Shown: positions 19,510-28,711 of the stretch, one piece after another
How positions within the stretch are numbered: the first letter of the stretch is position 1
Layout of the letters: each line of letters opens with the position of its first letter
NCBI GenBank assembly: GCA_018336195.1
Contig: JAGXQV010000055.1
Location: forward strand, 1-53,162
DNA length: 53,162 nt
Source: Sulfuricella sp.
GTDB taxonomy: Bacteria; Pseudomonadota; Gammaproteobacteria; Burkholderiales; Sulfuricellaceae
Reading direction: 5' to 3'
The notes under the pieces: generated by a model
Database searches by the model: none
Seen by the model: only the letters and a program-made list of their open reading frames with translations
Told to the model about the DNA's origin: nothing
Made by a program: the position numbers and the translations under genes

Positions 19510-21437
19510 GCTTTCTCTCCTTTCTTGGCGGCGAGCGCCACGCGATAGCGCCGGTCGGTGATCGCCAGCAGGCCGCCCAACGCCATCAGCAGCGAACCAA
19601 GCCAGATCCACATGACGAAGGGTTTGTGGAACACCCGCACGCTCCAGGCGCCGTCTTCCAGCGCTTCGCCGAGGGCGGCATACACGTCGCGGGTGAAACC
19701 GTAGTCGATGGCAGCTTCGGTCATAGGCATACCCGACGCTTCGTATTTACGTTTTTCCGGGCTGAGGGTTGCCACCGGCTTGCCGTCGCGGGTCACCTCC
19801 AGGATGCCGCGCGACGCCCGGTAATTAGGACCGTCGTTGTAGGACACGCCCTTGAACTGGAAAGTGTAGCCTTGCAGCGCCACGGTGTCGCCAGGGCTCA
19901 TGCGCACGTTGCGCTCAGCATCGTAGGAGGAAACCAGGGTGATGCCGACGATCACCATCGCCAGCCCGACATGCGCGGCATTCATGCCGAAGAAATTTCC
20001 CGACCAGCCCGCGCCGCTTTGCATCCGTGCGCGCACCGCGACGAAGGATGTGGCGGCGATCCACACCGCCAGCAACAAGCCCAGCGCCACCATCGGCTTC
20101 CAGCTCCCCATCGCCAGCGGCAGCAGCAAGGCGGACGCGACGCTCACCGCGAACGCCCATTTCAGGCGGGCCGCCAGTTCCGGGACGCGCGCGTCTTTCC
20201 AGCGCGCCAGCGGACCGATGCCGATCAGGAAAAACAAGGGGGCCATCAGCGGGATGAACACGCTGTTGAAATACGGCGGCCCCACGGAAATTTTGCCCAG
20301 CCCCAGAGCATCCATGAAGAGCGGATAGAGCGTGCCGAGCAGCACCGAACCGGTGGCGCACAGCAGCAGGACGTTGTTCACCAACAACATGGATTCGCGC
20401 GAGATCAGCGCGAAACGTCCGCCCAAGCCCACCTGCCCGGCGCGGAAGGCGAACAGCAGCAGCGAGCCGCCGATCACCACCGCCAGGAAGGCCAGGATGA
20501 ACATGCCGCGCGCCGGGTCGGTGGCGAAAGCGTGTACCGATGACAATACCCCGGAGCGCACCAGGAACGTCCCGACCAAGCTCAGGGAGAACGCCCCGAT
20601 GGCGAGGAATACCGTCCACACCTTGAAGCTGCCGCGCTTTTCCGTGACCGCCAGCGAATGGATCAGCGCCGTGCCGACCAGCCATGGCATCAGCGAGGCG
20701 TTTTCGGTGGGATCCCAGAACCACCAGCCGCCCCAGCCCAGCTCGTAATAGGCCCACCAGCTGCCCATCATGATGCCCAGGGTGAGGAATACCCACGCGG
20801 CGGTGGTCCAGGGGCGCGACCAGCGCGCCCAACTGGCGTCCAGCTTGCCGGACAGCAAGGCGGTGATGGCGAAGGCAAAGGCCACCGAGAAGCCCACGTA
20901 GCCCATGTACAGCATGGGTGGGTGCAATACCATGCCCGGGTCTTGCAGGAGCGGGTTGAGATCGCTGCCGTCGGCAGCAGCCGGCAACAGGCGCAGGAAG
21001 GGATTGGAAGTGGTCAGCAGGAACAGGATGAAACCGCTGCTAATCAGCCCCATCACGCCGATCACCCGCGCCGCCATGTCGTCGGGCAGATGCTTACTGA
21101 ACAGCGTCACGCCTACCGTCCAGAGGGTCAGGATCAGTGTCCAGAGGAGCAGCGAACCTTCGTGCGAGCCCCAGGTGGCGGTGAAGCGGTAAATCGCCGG
21201 GAGCCGCGAGTAGGAATGCTGGGCGACGTTCAACACCGAAAAATCATTGGACAGGAAGGAGTAGGCGAGACAGCCGAACGCCGTCGCGACGAACAGGAAC
21301 TGGGCGCGCGCCGCCGGCTTGGCGACCGCCATCCAGCGTCCGTTGTTGCGCGCCGCGCCCACCAGCGGCAGGACGGCTTGGGTCATCGCCAGCAGCAGCG
21401 CGAGGATCAGGGAAAAATGTCCGAGTTCTGGAATCAC
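19506..21437 (-). CDS. ccmF: Haem lyase subunit CcmF
   Basis: Large inner-membrane protein (643 residues, about 15 helices) of the cytochrome c haem ligase. The WWD domain GWGGWWFWDPTENASLMPW is clear. I choose the GTG at 21437: it gives VIPELGHFSLILALLLAM, the usual family N-terminus, and GGAG lies eight bases upstream. An in-frame ATG at 21503 would begin inside an inverted repeat and add a non-conserved extension. It is separated from ccmE by that repeat, the only sizeable gap in the ccm cluster apart from the one between ccmC and ccmB. Confidence 0.95.
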   Translation of the reverse strand: MIPELGHFSLILALLLAMTQAVLPLVGAARNNGRWMAVAKPAARAQFLFVATAFGCLAYSFLSNDFSVLNVAQHSYSRLPAIYRFTATWGSHEGSLLLWTLILTLWTVGVTLFSKHLPDDMAARVIGVMGLISSGFILFLLTTSNPFLRLLPAAADGSDLNPLLQDPGMVLHPPMLYMGYVGFSVAFAFAITALLSGKLDASWARWSRPWTTAAWVFLTLGIMMGSWWAYYELGWGGWWFWDPTENASLMPWLVGTALIHSLAVTEKRGSFKVWTVFLAIGAFSLSLVGTFLVRSGVLSSVHAFATDPARGMFILAFLAVVIGGSLLLFAFRAGQVGLGGRFALISRESMLLVNNVLLLCATGSVLLGTLYPLFMDALGLGKISVGPPYFNSVFIPLMAPLFFLIGIGPLARWKDARVPELAARLKWAFAVSVASALLLPLAMGSWKPMVALGLLLAVWIAATSFVAVRARMQSGAGWSGNFFGMNAAHVGLAMVIVGITLVSSYDAERNVRMSPGDTVALQGYTFQFKGVSYNDGPNYRASRGILEVTRDGKPVATLSPEKRKYEASGMPMTEAAIDYGFTRDVYAALGEALEDGAWSVRVFHKPFVMWIWLGSLLMALGGLLAITDRRYRVALAAKKGEKA

Positions 21438-21456
21438 AATAATCGCTCCAAAAAAT

Positions 21457-21521
21457 GGTAATGGGGGATGAGTGATGGGGAATGGGTAGGGAATTTTTCC
21501 CATTACCCATTCCTCATCACC
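21457..21521. repeat. Inverted repeat between ccmE and ccmF
   Basis: The left arm contains GATGAGTGATGGGGAATGGG and the right arm CCCATTACCCATTCCTCATC. Together they form an imperfect stem with a short AATTTTT loop. The right arm includes the ccmE stop codon. Same style of intercistronic element as the TTTAGTGTT family but with different sequence. Confidence 0.7.
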
Positions 21522-21963
21522 GTTTCAGAGTTTTTTCCGCCTTGGCGGCCTGTTCCAGCGCGCTGGCGGCTTCCGGCGGCATGTAGTTCTCGTCGTGCTT
21601 GGCGAGCACCTGCTCGGCGGTGAAAATGCCGTCCTGGCCGAGACGCCCTTCCGCCACCACGCCTTTACCTTCCTTGAACAGGTCGGGAAGGATGCCCTTG
21701 TATTGCACCGTGATGGCCTGCGCGGTATCGGTGACCTTGAAGCGCGCCGTCACGCCGTCCGGCTCGCGTTTGACGCTGCCGGCTTCGACCAGCCCGCCGA
21801 TGCGAAAAGCTCGCCCGTGCGGGGCTTCGCCCTTGCTGATCTGGGTCGGCGTATAGAAAAACACCAGGTTGCTGTTGAAGGCGTTGAGTACCAGCGCGGC
21901 GACCGCGCCCAGTCCAATTACGCCGGCTGCAACCCATGCCAGTTTTTTATGCCGCGTCTTCAT
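21517..21963 (-). CDS. ccmE: Haem chaperone CcmE
   Basis: Periplasmic haem chaperone (148 residues) anchored by an N-terminal helix (8-27). It carries haem from CcmABCD to CcmF. The covalent haem-binding histidine is H123 in [13 protein letters not shown], with Y127 as the usual axial ligand. The start lies within the end of ccmD (17-base overlap). Its stop codon is embedded in an inverted repeat. Confidence 0.96.
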   Translation of the reverse strand: MKTRHKKLAWVAAGVIGLGAVAALVLNAFNSNLVFFYTPTQISKGEAPHGRAFRIGGLVEAGSVKREPDGVTARFKVTDTAQAITVQYKGILPDLFKEGKGVVAEGRLGQDGIFTAEQVLAKHDENYMPPEAASALEQAAKAEKTLKR

Positions 21964-22144
21964 CCTCGTCCCTTACCTTGCCGAATTCCACTGCGCGGCG
22001 CGCTTGCGCCAACGCCTGCTTGCGATGCAAGCCGAGCATCCATACCTCGCCGGCGACCAGCGCCGCCGTCACGCCGAACGAGCCCCACACGTACAGCGCG
22101 TAGCCGCCCATGTGCAGAAAATCCGTGAGACTGTTCCAGTTCAT
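21947..22144 (-). CDS. ccmD: Haem exporter accessory protein CcmD
   Basis: Small membrane protein (65 residues) that helps release haem-loaded CcmE from the CcmABC complex. A single helix spans about residues 13-37 ([20 protein letters not shown]), followed by a charged tail with [10 protein letters not shown]. The ATG at 22144 overlaps the ccmC stop (ATGA). It is only visible as the C-terminal part of a longer frame; position and sequence pattern make the call secure. Confidence 0.92.
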   Translation of the reverse strand: MNWNSLTDFLHMGGYALYVWGSFGVTAALVAGEVWMLGLHRKQALAQARRAVEFGKVRDEDEDAA

Positions 22145-22884
22145 GCTTTCTTCTCCAGCATCAGCGCGACCCATTGGCTGTTGCGCTCGCGTTCCAGGAT
22201 GATGCAGCGCACCCGCGAGAGCGCCGCCGCAATCGCGTACATCCACGCCGCCAGCGCCATCACCAGCATTCCCACCAGCATCATGGTGGCCATGCTGGGC
22301 GCCTTGCTCATGCTCACCGATGCGCCCTGGTGCAGGGTGTTCCACCATTTCACCGAGAAATAGATGATCGGTACGTTGATGACGCCGACCAGGGCGATCA
22401 GCGCACCGGCGCGGTCGGCGCGGCGCGGATCGTCGATCGCGGCTTGCAGGGCCATGAATCCAAGATAGAGGAAAAATAGGATGAGTTCGGAAGTGAGCCG
22501 TGCATCCCATACCCACCATGCGCCCCACATCGGCTTGCCCCACAGCGCGCCGGTCCACAGCGAGACGAAGGTGAGCATCGCGCCGGTCGGGGCCAGGGCG
22601 CTCGCCATCATGAACGACAGGCGGGTGTTGAAGGCCAGCCCCAGCGCGGCCCAGCACGCCATCACCACGTAGATGAACATCGACATCCACGCCGCCGGGA
22701 CATGGATGAAAATGATGCGGTATGCCTCGCCCTGCTGGAAATCGGTGGGCGCCAGGAAGAACGAGATGTACAGGCCGACCCCGCACAACAACGCGGCGGC
22801 CACGTAAAACCACGGAACCAGCTTGCCGGCGAGGTCGTAGAACGTCGCCGGAGAAGAATATTTGTACCAGTTGAAAGAGGTCAT
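22141..22884 (-). CDS. ccmC: Haem exporter/loader CcmC
   Basis: Six-helix inner-membrane protein (247 residues) that attaches haem to CcmE. The WWD domain reads WGKPMWGAWWVWDARLTSEL. The start at ATG 22884 gives MTSFNWYKYSSPATFYDLAG, the expected N-terminus. A longer in-frame start at 22938 falls in the upstream inverted repeat and is rejected. Confidence 0.95.
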   Translation of the reverse strand: MTSFNWYKYSSPATFYDLAGKLVPWFYVAAALLCGVGLYISFFLAPTDFQQGEAYRIIFIHVPAAWMSMFIYVVMACWAALGLAFNTRLSFMMASALAPTGAMLTFVSLWTGALWGKPMWGAWWVWDARLTSELILFFLYLGFMALQAAIDDPRRADRAGALIALVGVINVPIIYFSVKWWNTLHQGASVSMSKAPSMATMMLVGMLVMALAAWMYAIAAALSRVRCIILERERNSQWVALMLEKKA

Positions 22885-22889
22885 TTTTT

Positions 22890-22970
22890 GCAGGCGAGAG
22901 CCGAGAGCGGCGGGTGGGGAGCACAACCGGCTCGCCACTCGTCACCCTCCACTCGCCACTCTCCTATCTC
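22890..22970. repeat. Inverted repeat between ccmB and ccmC
   Basis: The left arm contains GGCGAGAGCCGAGAGCGGCG and the right arm repeats CTCGCCACTC and CACTCGCCACTCTCC, giving an imperfect stem. The right arm abuts the ccmB stop codon. Different sequence from the element between ccmE and ccmF but the same placement, close behind a stop. Confidence 0.6.
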
Positions 22971-23634
22971 ACTCAATTGAAATCCGTAGCGCCGCCGCCA
23001 CCGCCCACGGCGCCAGCATGAACGACATGATCAATATCCCGCCCAGCAGCGACAAATGCGCTTCCGAACCCAGGCCGGAGATTGCTCCGTCCACCGCGCC
23101 CGCGCCGAAAATCAGCACCGGAATGTAAAGCGGCAGCACCAGCAGCGAAACCAGCACCCCGCCGCCGCGCAGCCCCAGGGTGAGTGCCGCGCCGATTGCG
23201 CCGATCATCGACAATACCGGCGTTCCCAGCAGCAGCGACAGCATCAGCACGCCCAGCGCTTCGCCGGGCAGGTCGAACTGGATGCCCAACACCGGCGCCA
23301 TCAGGATCAGCGGTACCCCGCTCACCAGCCAATGCGCGAGAATCTTGCCGGTGATCCACAACACCGGTTGCGCGGGCGTCAACATCAGTTGTTCGAGAGT
23401 GCCGTCGGCATGGTCGGCGGCAAACAGCCTTCCCAGCGCCAGCATGGCGGCCAGCAGCGCGGCTACCCACACCACTCCGCCGCCCATCAGGCGCAACAGC
23501 TTGGGGTCCGGCCCCACGCCGAGCGGAAACAGGCTGGCGACGATCACGAAAAAGAACAGGATGGTCAGCACGTCGCCGCGCCGCCGCATCGCCAGCAACA
23601 GGTCGCGGCGGATCAAGGTCAGCACGATGTTCAT
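22969..23634 (-). CDS. ccmB: Haem exporter permease CcmB
   Basis: Inner-membrane subunit (221 residues, six helices) of the CcmABC complex that releases haem-loaded CcmE. The sequence MNIVLTLIRRDLLLAMRRRGD and the segment ADHADGTLEQLMLTP are typical of the family. The start overlaps the ccmA stop by four bases. Confidence 0.95.
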   Translation of the reverse strand: MNIVLTLIRRDLLLAMRRRGDVLTILFFFVIVASLFPLGVGPDPKLLRLMGGGVVWVAALLAAMLALGRLFAADHADGTLEQLMLTPAQPVLWITGKILAHWLVSGVPLILMAPVLGIQFDLPGEALGVLMLSLLLGTPVLSMIGAIGAALTLGLRGGGVLVSLLVLPLYIPVLIFGAGAVDGAISGLGSEAHLSLLGGILIMSFMLAPWAVAAALRISIE

Positions 23635-24248
23635 GCCGACAGCCTCAGCACGCCGGGGGTGATCCCCGCTACTTCGAGGGGCTGATGGGTGGTCAGCATC
23701 GCCATCCCGCCCTCGGCGAGATGCTCGCCCAGCAGGGTTTGCACCAATTGGGCCGCCGCCACGTCGAGCGCCGTGAGCGGCTCGTCGAGTATCCACAGCT
23801 TGGCCCGCGACAGGGGAATTCGGGCCAGCGCCACGCGGCGCCGCTGGCCCTGGGACAGCACCTTGGCCGGCAAATCGCGGCAGTGCCCCACGCCCAATCG
23901 CGCCAGGGCGAGTTCCGCCGCCTCGCGGCTGACCGGATCGCCCGCCAGGCGGCAGGAAAACTCCAGGTTTTCCCACGCGCTCAGGTCTTCCTTGATCGCC
24001 GGGGCGTGGCCGAAATAAGCCATCTCCGCGTGAAACGCCTCGCGTTCCTCGCTGGTCGGCTCGCCGCGCCAGCGGATTTCCCCGTGGGCCGGAGCCATCA
24101 GGCCGCACACCATGCGCAGCAGGCTGGTCTTGCCGCTGCCGTTGGTGCCTTGCACCAGCAGCAGTTGCCCGGCATCGAGCACAAAGTTGAGGCGGCTGAA
24201 CAAAGTGCGGTCGCCTCGAACGCAGGCTAGGTCTTTACCTTCCAGCAT
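23631..24248 (-). CDS. ccmA: Haem exporter ATP-binding protein CcmA
   Basis: ABC ATPase (205 residues) that powers release of haem-CcmE. The Walker A motif is GTNGSGKT at 34-41, the signature LSQGQRRRVALAR lies near 130, and Walker B is KLWILDEP. First gene of the nine-gene ccmABCDEFGHI cluster. It starts 254 bases downstream of the mtoB stop with a terminator between, so it probably has its own promoter. No convincing ribosome-binding site precedes the ATG. Confidence 0.96.
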   Translation of the reverse strand: MLEGKDLACVRGDRTLFSRLNFVLDAGQLLLVQGTNGSGKTSLLRMVCGLMAPAHGEIRWRGEPTSEEREAFHAEMAYFGHAPAIKEDLSAWENLEFSCRLAGDPVSREAAELALARLGVGHCRDLPAKVLSQGQRRRVALARIPLSRAKLWILDEPLTALDVAAAQLVQTLLGEHLAEGGMAMLTTHQPLEVAGITPGVLRLSA

Positions 24249-24430
24249 ATATGCGAAAAATCAAAAAGGAGTGATTCTAGAGCAAGATTTTCGAAATGGG
24301 TAAAACATCGTCGAGTTAGGTGGATAGAGGCAAATTCGAATCATTTGGCGGAATCCTGGGTTAACTTGCGTGGAAGGCGATGTCGTTGCGACGAGAACTA
24401 CTAATGACAGTGGGAGATGCAGATTGTTCC

Positions 24431-24466
24431 CATAAAAAAAACAGGGCCGGACGAACCGGCCCTGCT
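24431..24466 (-). terminator. Intrinsic terminator after mtoB
   Basis: On the minus strand the stem CAGGGCCGG-TTCGT-CCGGCCCTG is followed by eight T. It lies 37 bases beyond the mtoB stop and marks the end of the mto unit. The rest of the 254-base gap to ccmA shows no gene. Confidence 0.93.
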
Positions 24467-24502
24467 GCGACTCTCGATAATTTTCCAATCGGAGGAATTT
24501 AC

Positions 24503-27199
24503 TCAGAAATTATGGAGATACGACAAACCGACGGTATGTACCGTATAGTTGAACGGTTGTTCGCCAGAAGGCAGGACGCCTGCCAAGCCGCCATACTGCA
24601 TGGCGTCATAGGAGTAATCCTTGGATTTCATGTGCAGGTAGGCGTAACCCACCCGCACCGACGAAGCCTTGTCGATCGCATATTTGCCATTCAGACGCAA
24701 CTCAACCGTATCGGTGGTAACCGAGGGAAGGTCGGTAGCGGGAATGAAGAACGCGGCGACCGTCCCGGCAGGCGCACCGGCAACCGCGTAGGGGTTGTTG
24801 GCATAGTTGCCGCCGGTGTAGTTGCTGTCGGAACGCGCGCGGGTAAATACCACGTCGCCCACAATGTCGAGCCTGCCGCCCATCAGGTTCTTCTGCTTGA
24901 CGGAAAAGCCCAGGGTATCGACCTTGTCTTTGGCGTTGGAACTCCAGTCCAGGCACTGCATCCCGCCGTTGGCTGCATCGTACTTGTTGCTGGCGTTGCG
25001 GCTCGCGACGCTGGTGTAGCAGCCGCCGCCGGCGATTGCGGTAAAGCCGTTCACGTTGGTTGCGGCGCTGTTGGCGGTATAGGTATTGCCGGCGCTGAGA
25101 GAACGTTGATCCTCATAGCTGTAGAACATGCTGAAGCTGAGATTTTCGGTCGCCGCATAGGTGCCGTCGAGGTTGAACGCCCAGCTCTTGGCTTCCTTCA
25201 AGCCGTAAACCGAGTTGGCGTAATCGTCCAGGTTGAAATCCAATCCACCCTGCACCGACAACTGCTCGTTGGCCTGCCAATTGACTGAGGTACGGACCTT
25301 GTCGCGATTGCGGTCCGCCATGTTGTACCTTCTCATGCCCGGCAATTCGCTGATGCGGTTGCCGTTGGCGTACAGGGCGTTACCCAGCGCATTGTTGTTG
25401 GCAAAGAAGTACGCCAATGCGCTGCCGGCGGGCGCCGCCGGGGCGAGGCCGGACAACGGGCCGTAGCCGGTCAGGCCGGCCGCCATCATGGTGTTATAAG
25501 CGGTTGATCCCGCCGGGGCGCCGGTAGGCGTCTGGTTGGCCATGGGAACCAGGGCGAGGAAGGCGTTCTCGTTATAGTTGTCCACCTTGCGCTGCGAATA
25601 GGCGTAGCCGATCTTGCCGCTGACGTCTTCGACGACGTGGGCGCGCCATTCGGCGCGCAAAGTGTTTTCCTTGGTGGTGTTCGCGTCGGCGCAGTCGATC
25701 CAGGAACCGTTGCAGTAGCGGTCGATCTTCTGGAAGTCATAGCCGACCTTGATCGCTTGCCCCTTCATCACCTGATAATCGCCGTCCAGGTTGAACTGGT
25801 TGATTTTCTTGCTGTACGGGCGGTTGGCGTTGATGTTGGCGCCGCTACCCAAACCACCGGTAGGCGTCCAGCCGAGCGGGGCGCTGCTGAAGACCGAGGT
25901 GCCGCTCTTCGATTCGCCCGCCTCGTAGTACGCATAGTTGTTGACCGAAGTGCGGTTGTCGCGGTCGTCGAACTTGTAGTTGGCGGTAATGTTCAAGTCC
26001 TTGATGGGCTTGGTGGTGAGCTTCATGTTGAAGGCCTTGGTGATGACCAGGCCGTTCAGCGAGTTGGCCGGCACACCCGATCCCAGTTCCGAGCCGCTGG
26101 TGATGAACGAGTCGTTCTGCGTATTGCGCGAATACGCCCCGTTCATCACCAGTTTGGTGGTTTTTGAGAAATTGTAGCCGCCGGTCAGGCTCAACTGGTG
26201 AAACTCATTGCTCGGCGCGCTACTCATGGTGTTGGTGGTAAACCCGCTAGTCGCCCAGTTCTGCCACGCCATGGAGCTGACGTTGTTCTTGAAAACCGAA
26301 CCGTAATACGCGGCCTGCAGGAACTTGTTCTCGCCGGTGTAATTCATGCTCATGTTGTACTGATCGTGGGATTGGTCGATCAGGTCGGGAATGACCATGG
26401 AGATGTCGCCGCCGGTATTCCGGGAGACGGTCCCCATCGGCTTGTAACCATCCTTGTTTTCATGGCTGAAGCTGGCCTTGAAGTTCCATTGGGAATCGAT
26501 GAGGTAGTCGATTCCACCGTCGTACTTGGCACGCTTGGTATAGAGATTGAAGTTCTGGAAAGACGGCAAATCGGCTTTCTGGATTGCCGCCATGGACGCC
26601 GATTGCGCTGCGGTGGGCGTCACGATCTTGCCGGACACTAAGGCATTCGCACTGGTTACTTCCGGCGACAACCCGCGCGCATTGGCCGCTGTTGGACTAT
26701 TTTGCAGTACTGTCGGTACTAGCCAAGTGGAGGGCAGGGTGAGTTTATTGGTGCCCAGCCCCTGGTAAGGGGACATATAGCTGTCGGAACGGTTTCTCAA
26801 CAACTCGTCATAGCCGAAGTTGATGCGGAATTTGCCTTGTTGTCCGCCCTCGACGGTTACGTTACGGGTTTCCAGCCCCAGATCGGTGGCCGTAGCACGC
26901 CAGTGCATGGCGTCTTCGCTATCGATAGCGCCGCCGCCGTGCATCTCGATGTTGCCGATGGCGTAAGCGCCTTTTTTCTCAAGGCCGTTGTATTCGCCGG
27001 CCTTGTAGGAACCGCTGCCGACGTTGCCGACCCCGATTTCCACGGTATTCACCGGCTCGATTAATTCCTTTACATGCGGGTCGGCAAGGTCAGGCCCCGC
27101 CGCCGCATAGGCAAACTGCGCCACGGTCATCGCGATGATCGCACCGTGAACCGCCACCACCGACGCCCGGACTTTCATACTGCTCTGATGCTTGTTCAT
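24503..27199 (-). CDS. mtoB: MtrB/PioB-family outer-membrane barrel (MtoB)
   Basis: Outer-membrane porin (898 residues) of a porin-cytochrome complex; the barrel sheathes the decahaem MtoA so electrons can cross the outer membrane. A signal peptide ends near AQFAYA. The body is a long series of amphipathic strands rich in Tyr, Asn and Gly, and the C-terminus YLHNF ends in the phenylalanine used by the BAM machinery. It is longer than Shewanella MtrB (about 700 residues). I see no CXXC near the N-terminus, unlike Shewanella MtrB. It lies 24 bases after mtoA. In iron oxidisers this complex is proposed to take electrons from Fe(II); no outer-surface MtrC-type cytochrome is encoded here. Confidence 0.92.
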   Translation of the reverse strand: MNKHQSSMKVRASVVAVHGAIIAMTVAQFAYAAAGPDLADPHVKELIEPVNTVEIGVGNVGSGSYKAGEYNGLEKKGAYAIGNIEMHGGGAIDSEDAMHWRATATDLGLETRNVTVEGGQQGKFRINFGYDELLRNRSDSYMSPYQGLGTNKLTLPSTWLVPTVLQNSPTAANARGLSPEVTSANALVSGKIVTPTAAQSASMAAIQKADLPSFQNFNLYTKRAKYDGGIDYLIDSQWNFKASFSHENKDGYKPMGTVSRNTGGDISMVIPDLIDQSHDQYNMSMNYTGENKFLQAAYYGSVFKNNVSSMAWQNWATSGFTTNTMSSAPSNEFHQLSLTGGYNFSKTTKLVMNGAYSRNTQNDSFITSGSELGSGVPANSLNGLVITKAFNMKLTTKPIKDLNITANYKFDDRDNRTSVNNYAYYEAGESKSGTSVFSSAPLGWTPTGGLGSGANINANRPYSKKINQFNLDGDYQVMKGQAIKVGYDFQKIDRYCNGSWIDCADANTTKENTLRAEWRAHVVEDVSGKIGYAYSQRKVDNYNENAFLALVPMANQTPTGAPAGSTAYNTMMAAGLTGYGPLSGLAPAAPAGSALAYFFANNNALGNALYANGNRISELPGMRRYNMADRNRDKVRTSVNWQANEQLSVQGGLDFNLDDYANSVYGLKEAKSWAFNLDGTYAATENLSFSMFYSYEDQRSLSAGNTYTANSAATNVNGFTAIAGGGCYTSVASRNASNKYDAANGGMQCLDWSSNAKDKVDTLGFSVKQKNLMGGRLDIVGDVVFTRARSDSNYTGGNYANNPYAVAGAPAGTVAAFFIPATDLPSVTTDTVELRLNGKYAIDKASSVRVGYAYLHMKSKDYSYDAMQYGGLAGVLPSGEQPFNYTVHTVGLSYLHNF

Positions 27200-27223
27200 G
27201 TCGTGCTCCCAGATTCGTTTAGG

Positions 27224-28234
27224 TTAGCGTTGGTATTTGGCACCGGCCGGATGGTTGGAACCATGAACCAGCATGTGACAATTCAAGCAGGCACGGGCCG
27301 TGGTTTGAGCACGCGCACCGGCGCTAGCCAGCGGCAGCGCTCCATTGATCGTGGTCACGTTGCCGCTTTGCAGGTTGGCGCCACTGTTGATCTGATTGCC
27401 GTGATCGCCGCTATGGCATTCCTGACACAGCCACGGCACGCGCGCCTTCAACAACGGTGCGGTGACCGAACCGTGCGGGGTGTGGCAGTTGTTGCAGTCG
27501 TCGGTGACCGGACCATGCTCCCACAGGAAGGGGCCGCGTTTTTCGGCGTGGCAGGTGTAGCAGGTTTCGTTGAGGGTGTTCTTGACCAGCATTTTCGGCC
27601 CGGTGGAGCCGTGCGGATTATGGCAATCCGAACACGACATCTTGCCCGCGTTGAGCGGATGGGTGGAAATGCGATGGGTCTGAGCACGCTCGGTTTTGTG
27701 GCAGGTGAAACACACTTCGGTCTGAGTGCGCTTGTTCAGCACCGGATCAGCCTTGGCATGAGTGGTGTGGCAAGAGGCGCAGGCGACGTCGCGGCTTTCA
27801 TGCTGGCTGCCTTCCCAGTGATTGCGCTTGCCGCCCGAGTTGGCGTGGCAGGCCATGCAAGAACTGTTTTGCTCCTTGGCATCGGATGGATGGAACGCGC
27901 CGGTTTTCGTGCCAAACACAATATCCGGCGGCTGGCGGCCTTTAGCCTTGGGGTCGCCGTGCAGATGCTTCTCGCTCTTGCCATGGCAGGATTGGCAGGT
28001 GGGCGCGTGGGAATCCGCCCTCACGCCGTGGCGCGTCTGGTAAATCGCCAGAATCGGCTTGGTTTCGCTTTCGTCGTGGCAGCGCGTACATACCGCGTCT
28101 TCCTTCAGGGCCGTTGCTGCCTGGCCTGCTTGTTTGCCCTGTGGTTGGGGCGCCTCGGCAGCCACTGCGGATTGGAATCCGCCCAGACAACCGATCAATG
28201 CGCCGACCGCCATCGCTTGTTTAAGAAAATTCAT
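27224..28234 (-). CDS. mtoA: Periplasmic decahaem c-type cytochrome (MtoA/MtrA family)
   Basis: A 336-residue exported cytochrome with exactly ten CXXCH motifs, at C49, C80, C126, C152, C175, C201, C225, C247, C270 and C316, the count and spacing of the MtrA/MtoA/PioA/DmsE family. The signal peptide ends near QSAVAA. Inside the MtoB barrel it forms a haem wire across the outer membrane. A GAGGGAG site precedes the ATG. Directional inference: next to MtoD and in an apparent lithotroph, inward electron flow (Fe(II) oxidation) is more likely than metal reduction, but sequence alone does not decide this. Confidence 0.95.
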   Translation of the reverse strand: MNFLKQAMAVGALIGCLGGFQSAVAAEAPQPQGKQAGQAATALKEDAVCTRCHDESETKPILAIYQTRHGVRADSHAPTCQSCHGKSEKHLHGDPKAKGRQPPDIVFGTKTGAFHPSDAKEQNSSCMACHANSGGKRNHWEGSQHESRDVACASCHTTHAKADPVLNKRTQTEVCFTCHKTERAQTHRISTHPLNAGKMSCSDCHNPHGSTGPKMLVKNTLNETCYTCHAEKRGPFLWEHGPVTDDCNNCHTPHGSVTAPLLKARVPWLCQECHSGDHGNQINSGANLQSGNVTTINGALPLASAGARAQTTARACLNCHMLVHGSNHPAGAKYQR

Positions 28235-28294
28235 TTTACGACTCCCTCGTTATTGTTGCTCGCGGCTCCAGCCAATCAGGCCCGAGCCACCGAC

Positions 28295-28645
28295 TCACTG
28301 GGCCAGGATCCATTCCACCAGGTTCTTGACCTGATCCATGTCCTTGTACTTGGCGACCTTGTGTTCTTCCTCATGCCCATCGCTGAGTTTGACCTTTAGG
28401 CCCGAGGTGATGTGCTTGACCAATTCGTCGGCGGCATTCGCCTTGTCCTTGTACTTGTAGGCAACTGCCTGGTAAGACGGGCCTTCCTTTTTCTTGCTGA
28501 CGTGGTGGCATCTCAGGCAACTGTTTTTGCGTGCCAGGAGTTTGGCCGCGCCTGCATCGACGGCAAATGCCGAGGAGGAAAACGAGAATGCCAGTGCCCC
28601 GGCCAAAAGACCGAGTAGTATCGGGTTGCGCGCTTGATTAGCCAT
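28295..28645 (-). CDS. mtoD: Periplasmic monohaem cytochrome c (MtoD-like)
   Basis: Small exported class I-type cytochrome (116 residues). The signal peptide ends at SSAFA; the single haem site is CLRCH at 43-47; M103 in YKDMDQ is a candidate distal ligand. I choose the second of two close ATGs: AGGAG directly abuts the first (28651), leaving no room for initiation, but stands six bases from the second (28645). In Sideroxydans, MtoD is the periplasmic electron shuttle of the Mto pathway, which fits its position ahead of mtoA and mtoB. It is first behind a strong sigma54-type promoter. Confidence 0.85.
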   Translation of the reverse strand: MANQARNPILLGLLAGALAFSFSSSAFAVDAGAAKLLARKNSCLRCHHVSKKKEGPSYQAVAYKYKDKANAADELVKHITSGLKVKLSDGHEEEHKVAKYKDMDQVKNLVEWILAQ

Positions 28646-28711
28646 TTGCATCTCCTATACGAATAATTGTTTTCTCTGTACGCCATTTGCTTCGGCATCG
28701 CTGGCTTGTTC

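Noticed and set aside
27074..28399. 441-codon plus-strand frame opposite mtoA
   Set aside because: Antisense to ten CXXCH motifs; the translation has no family features.
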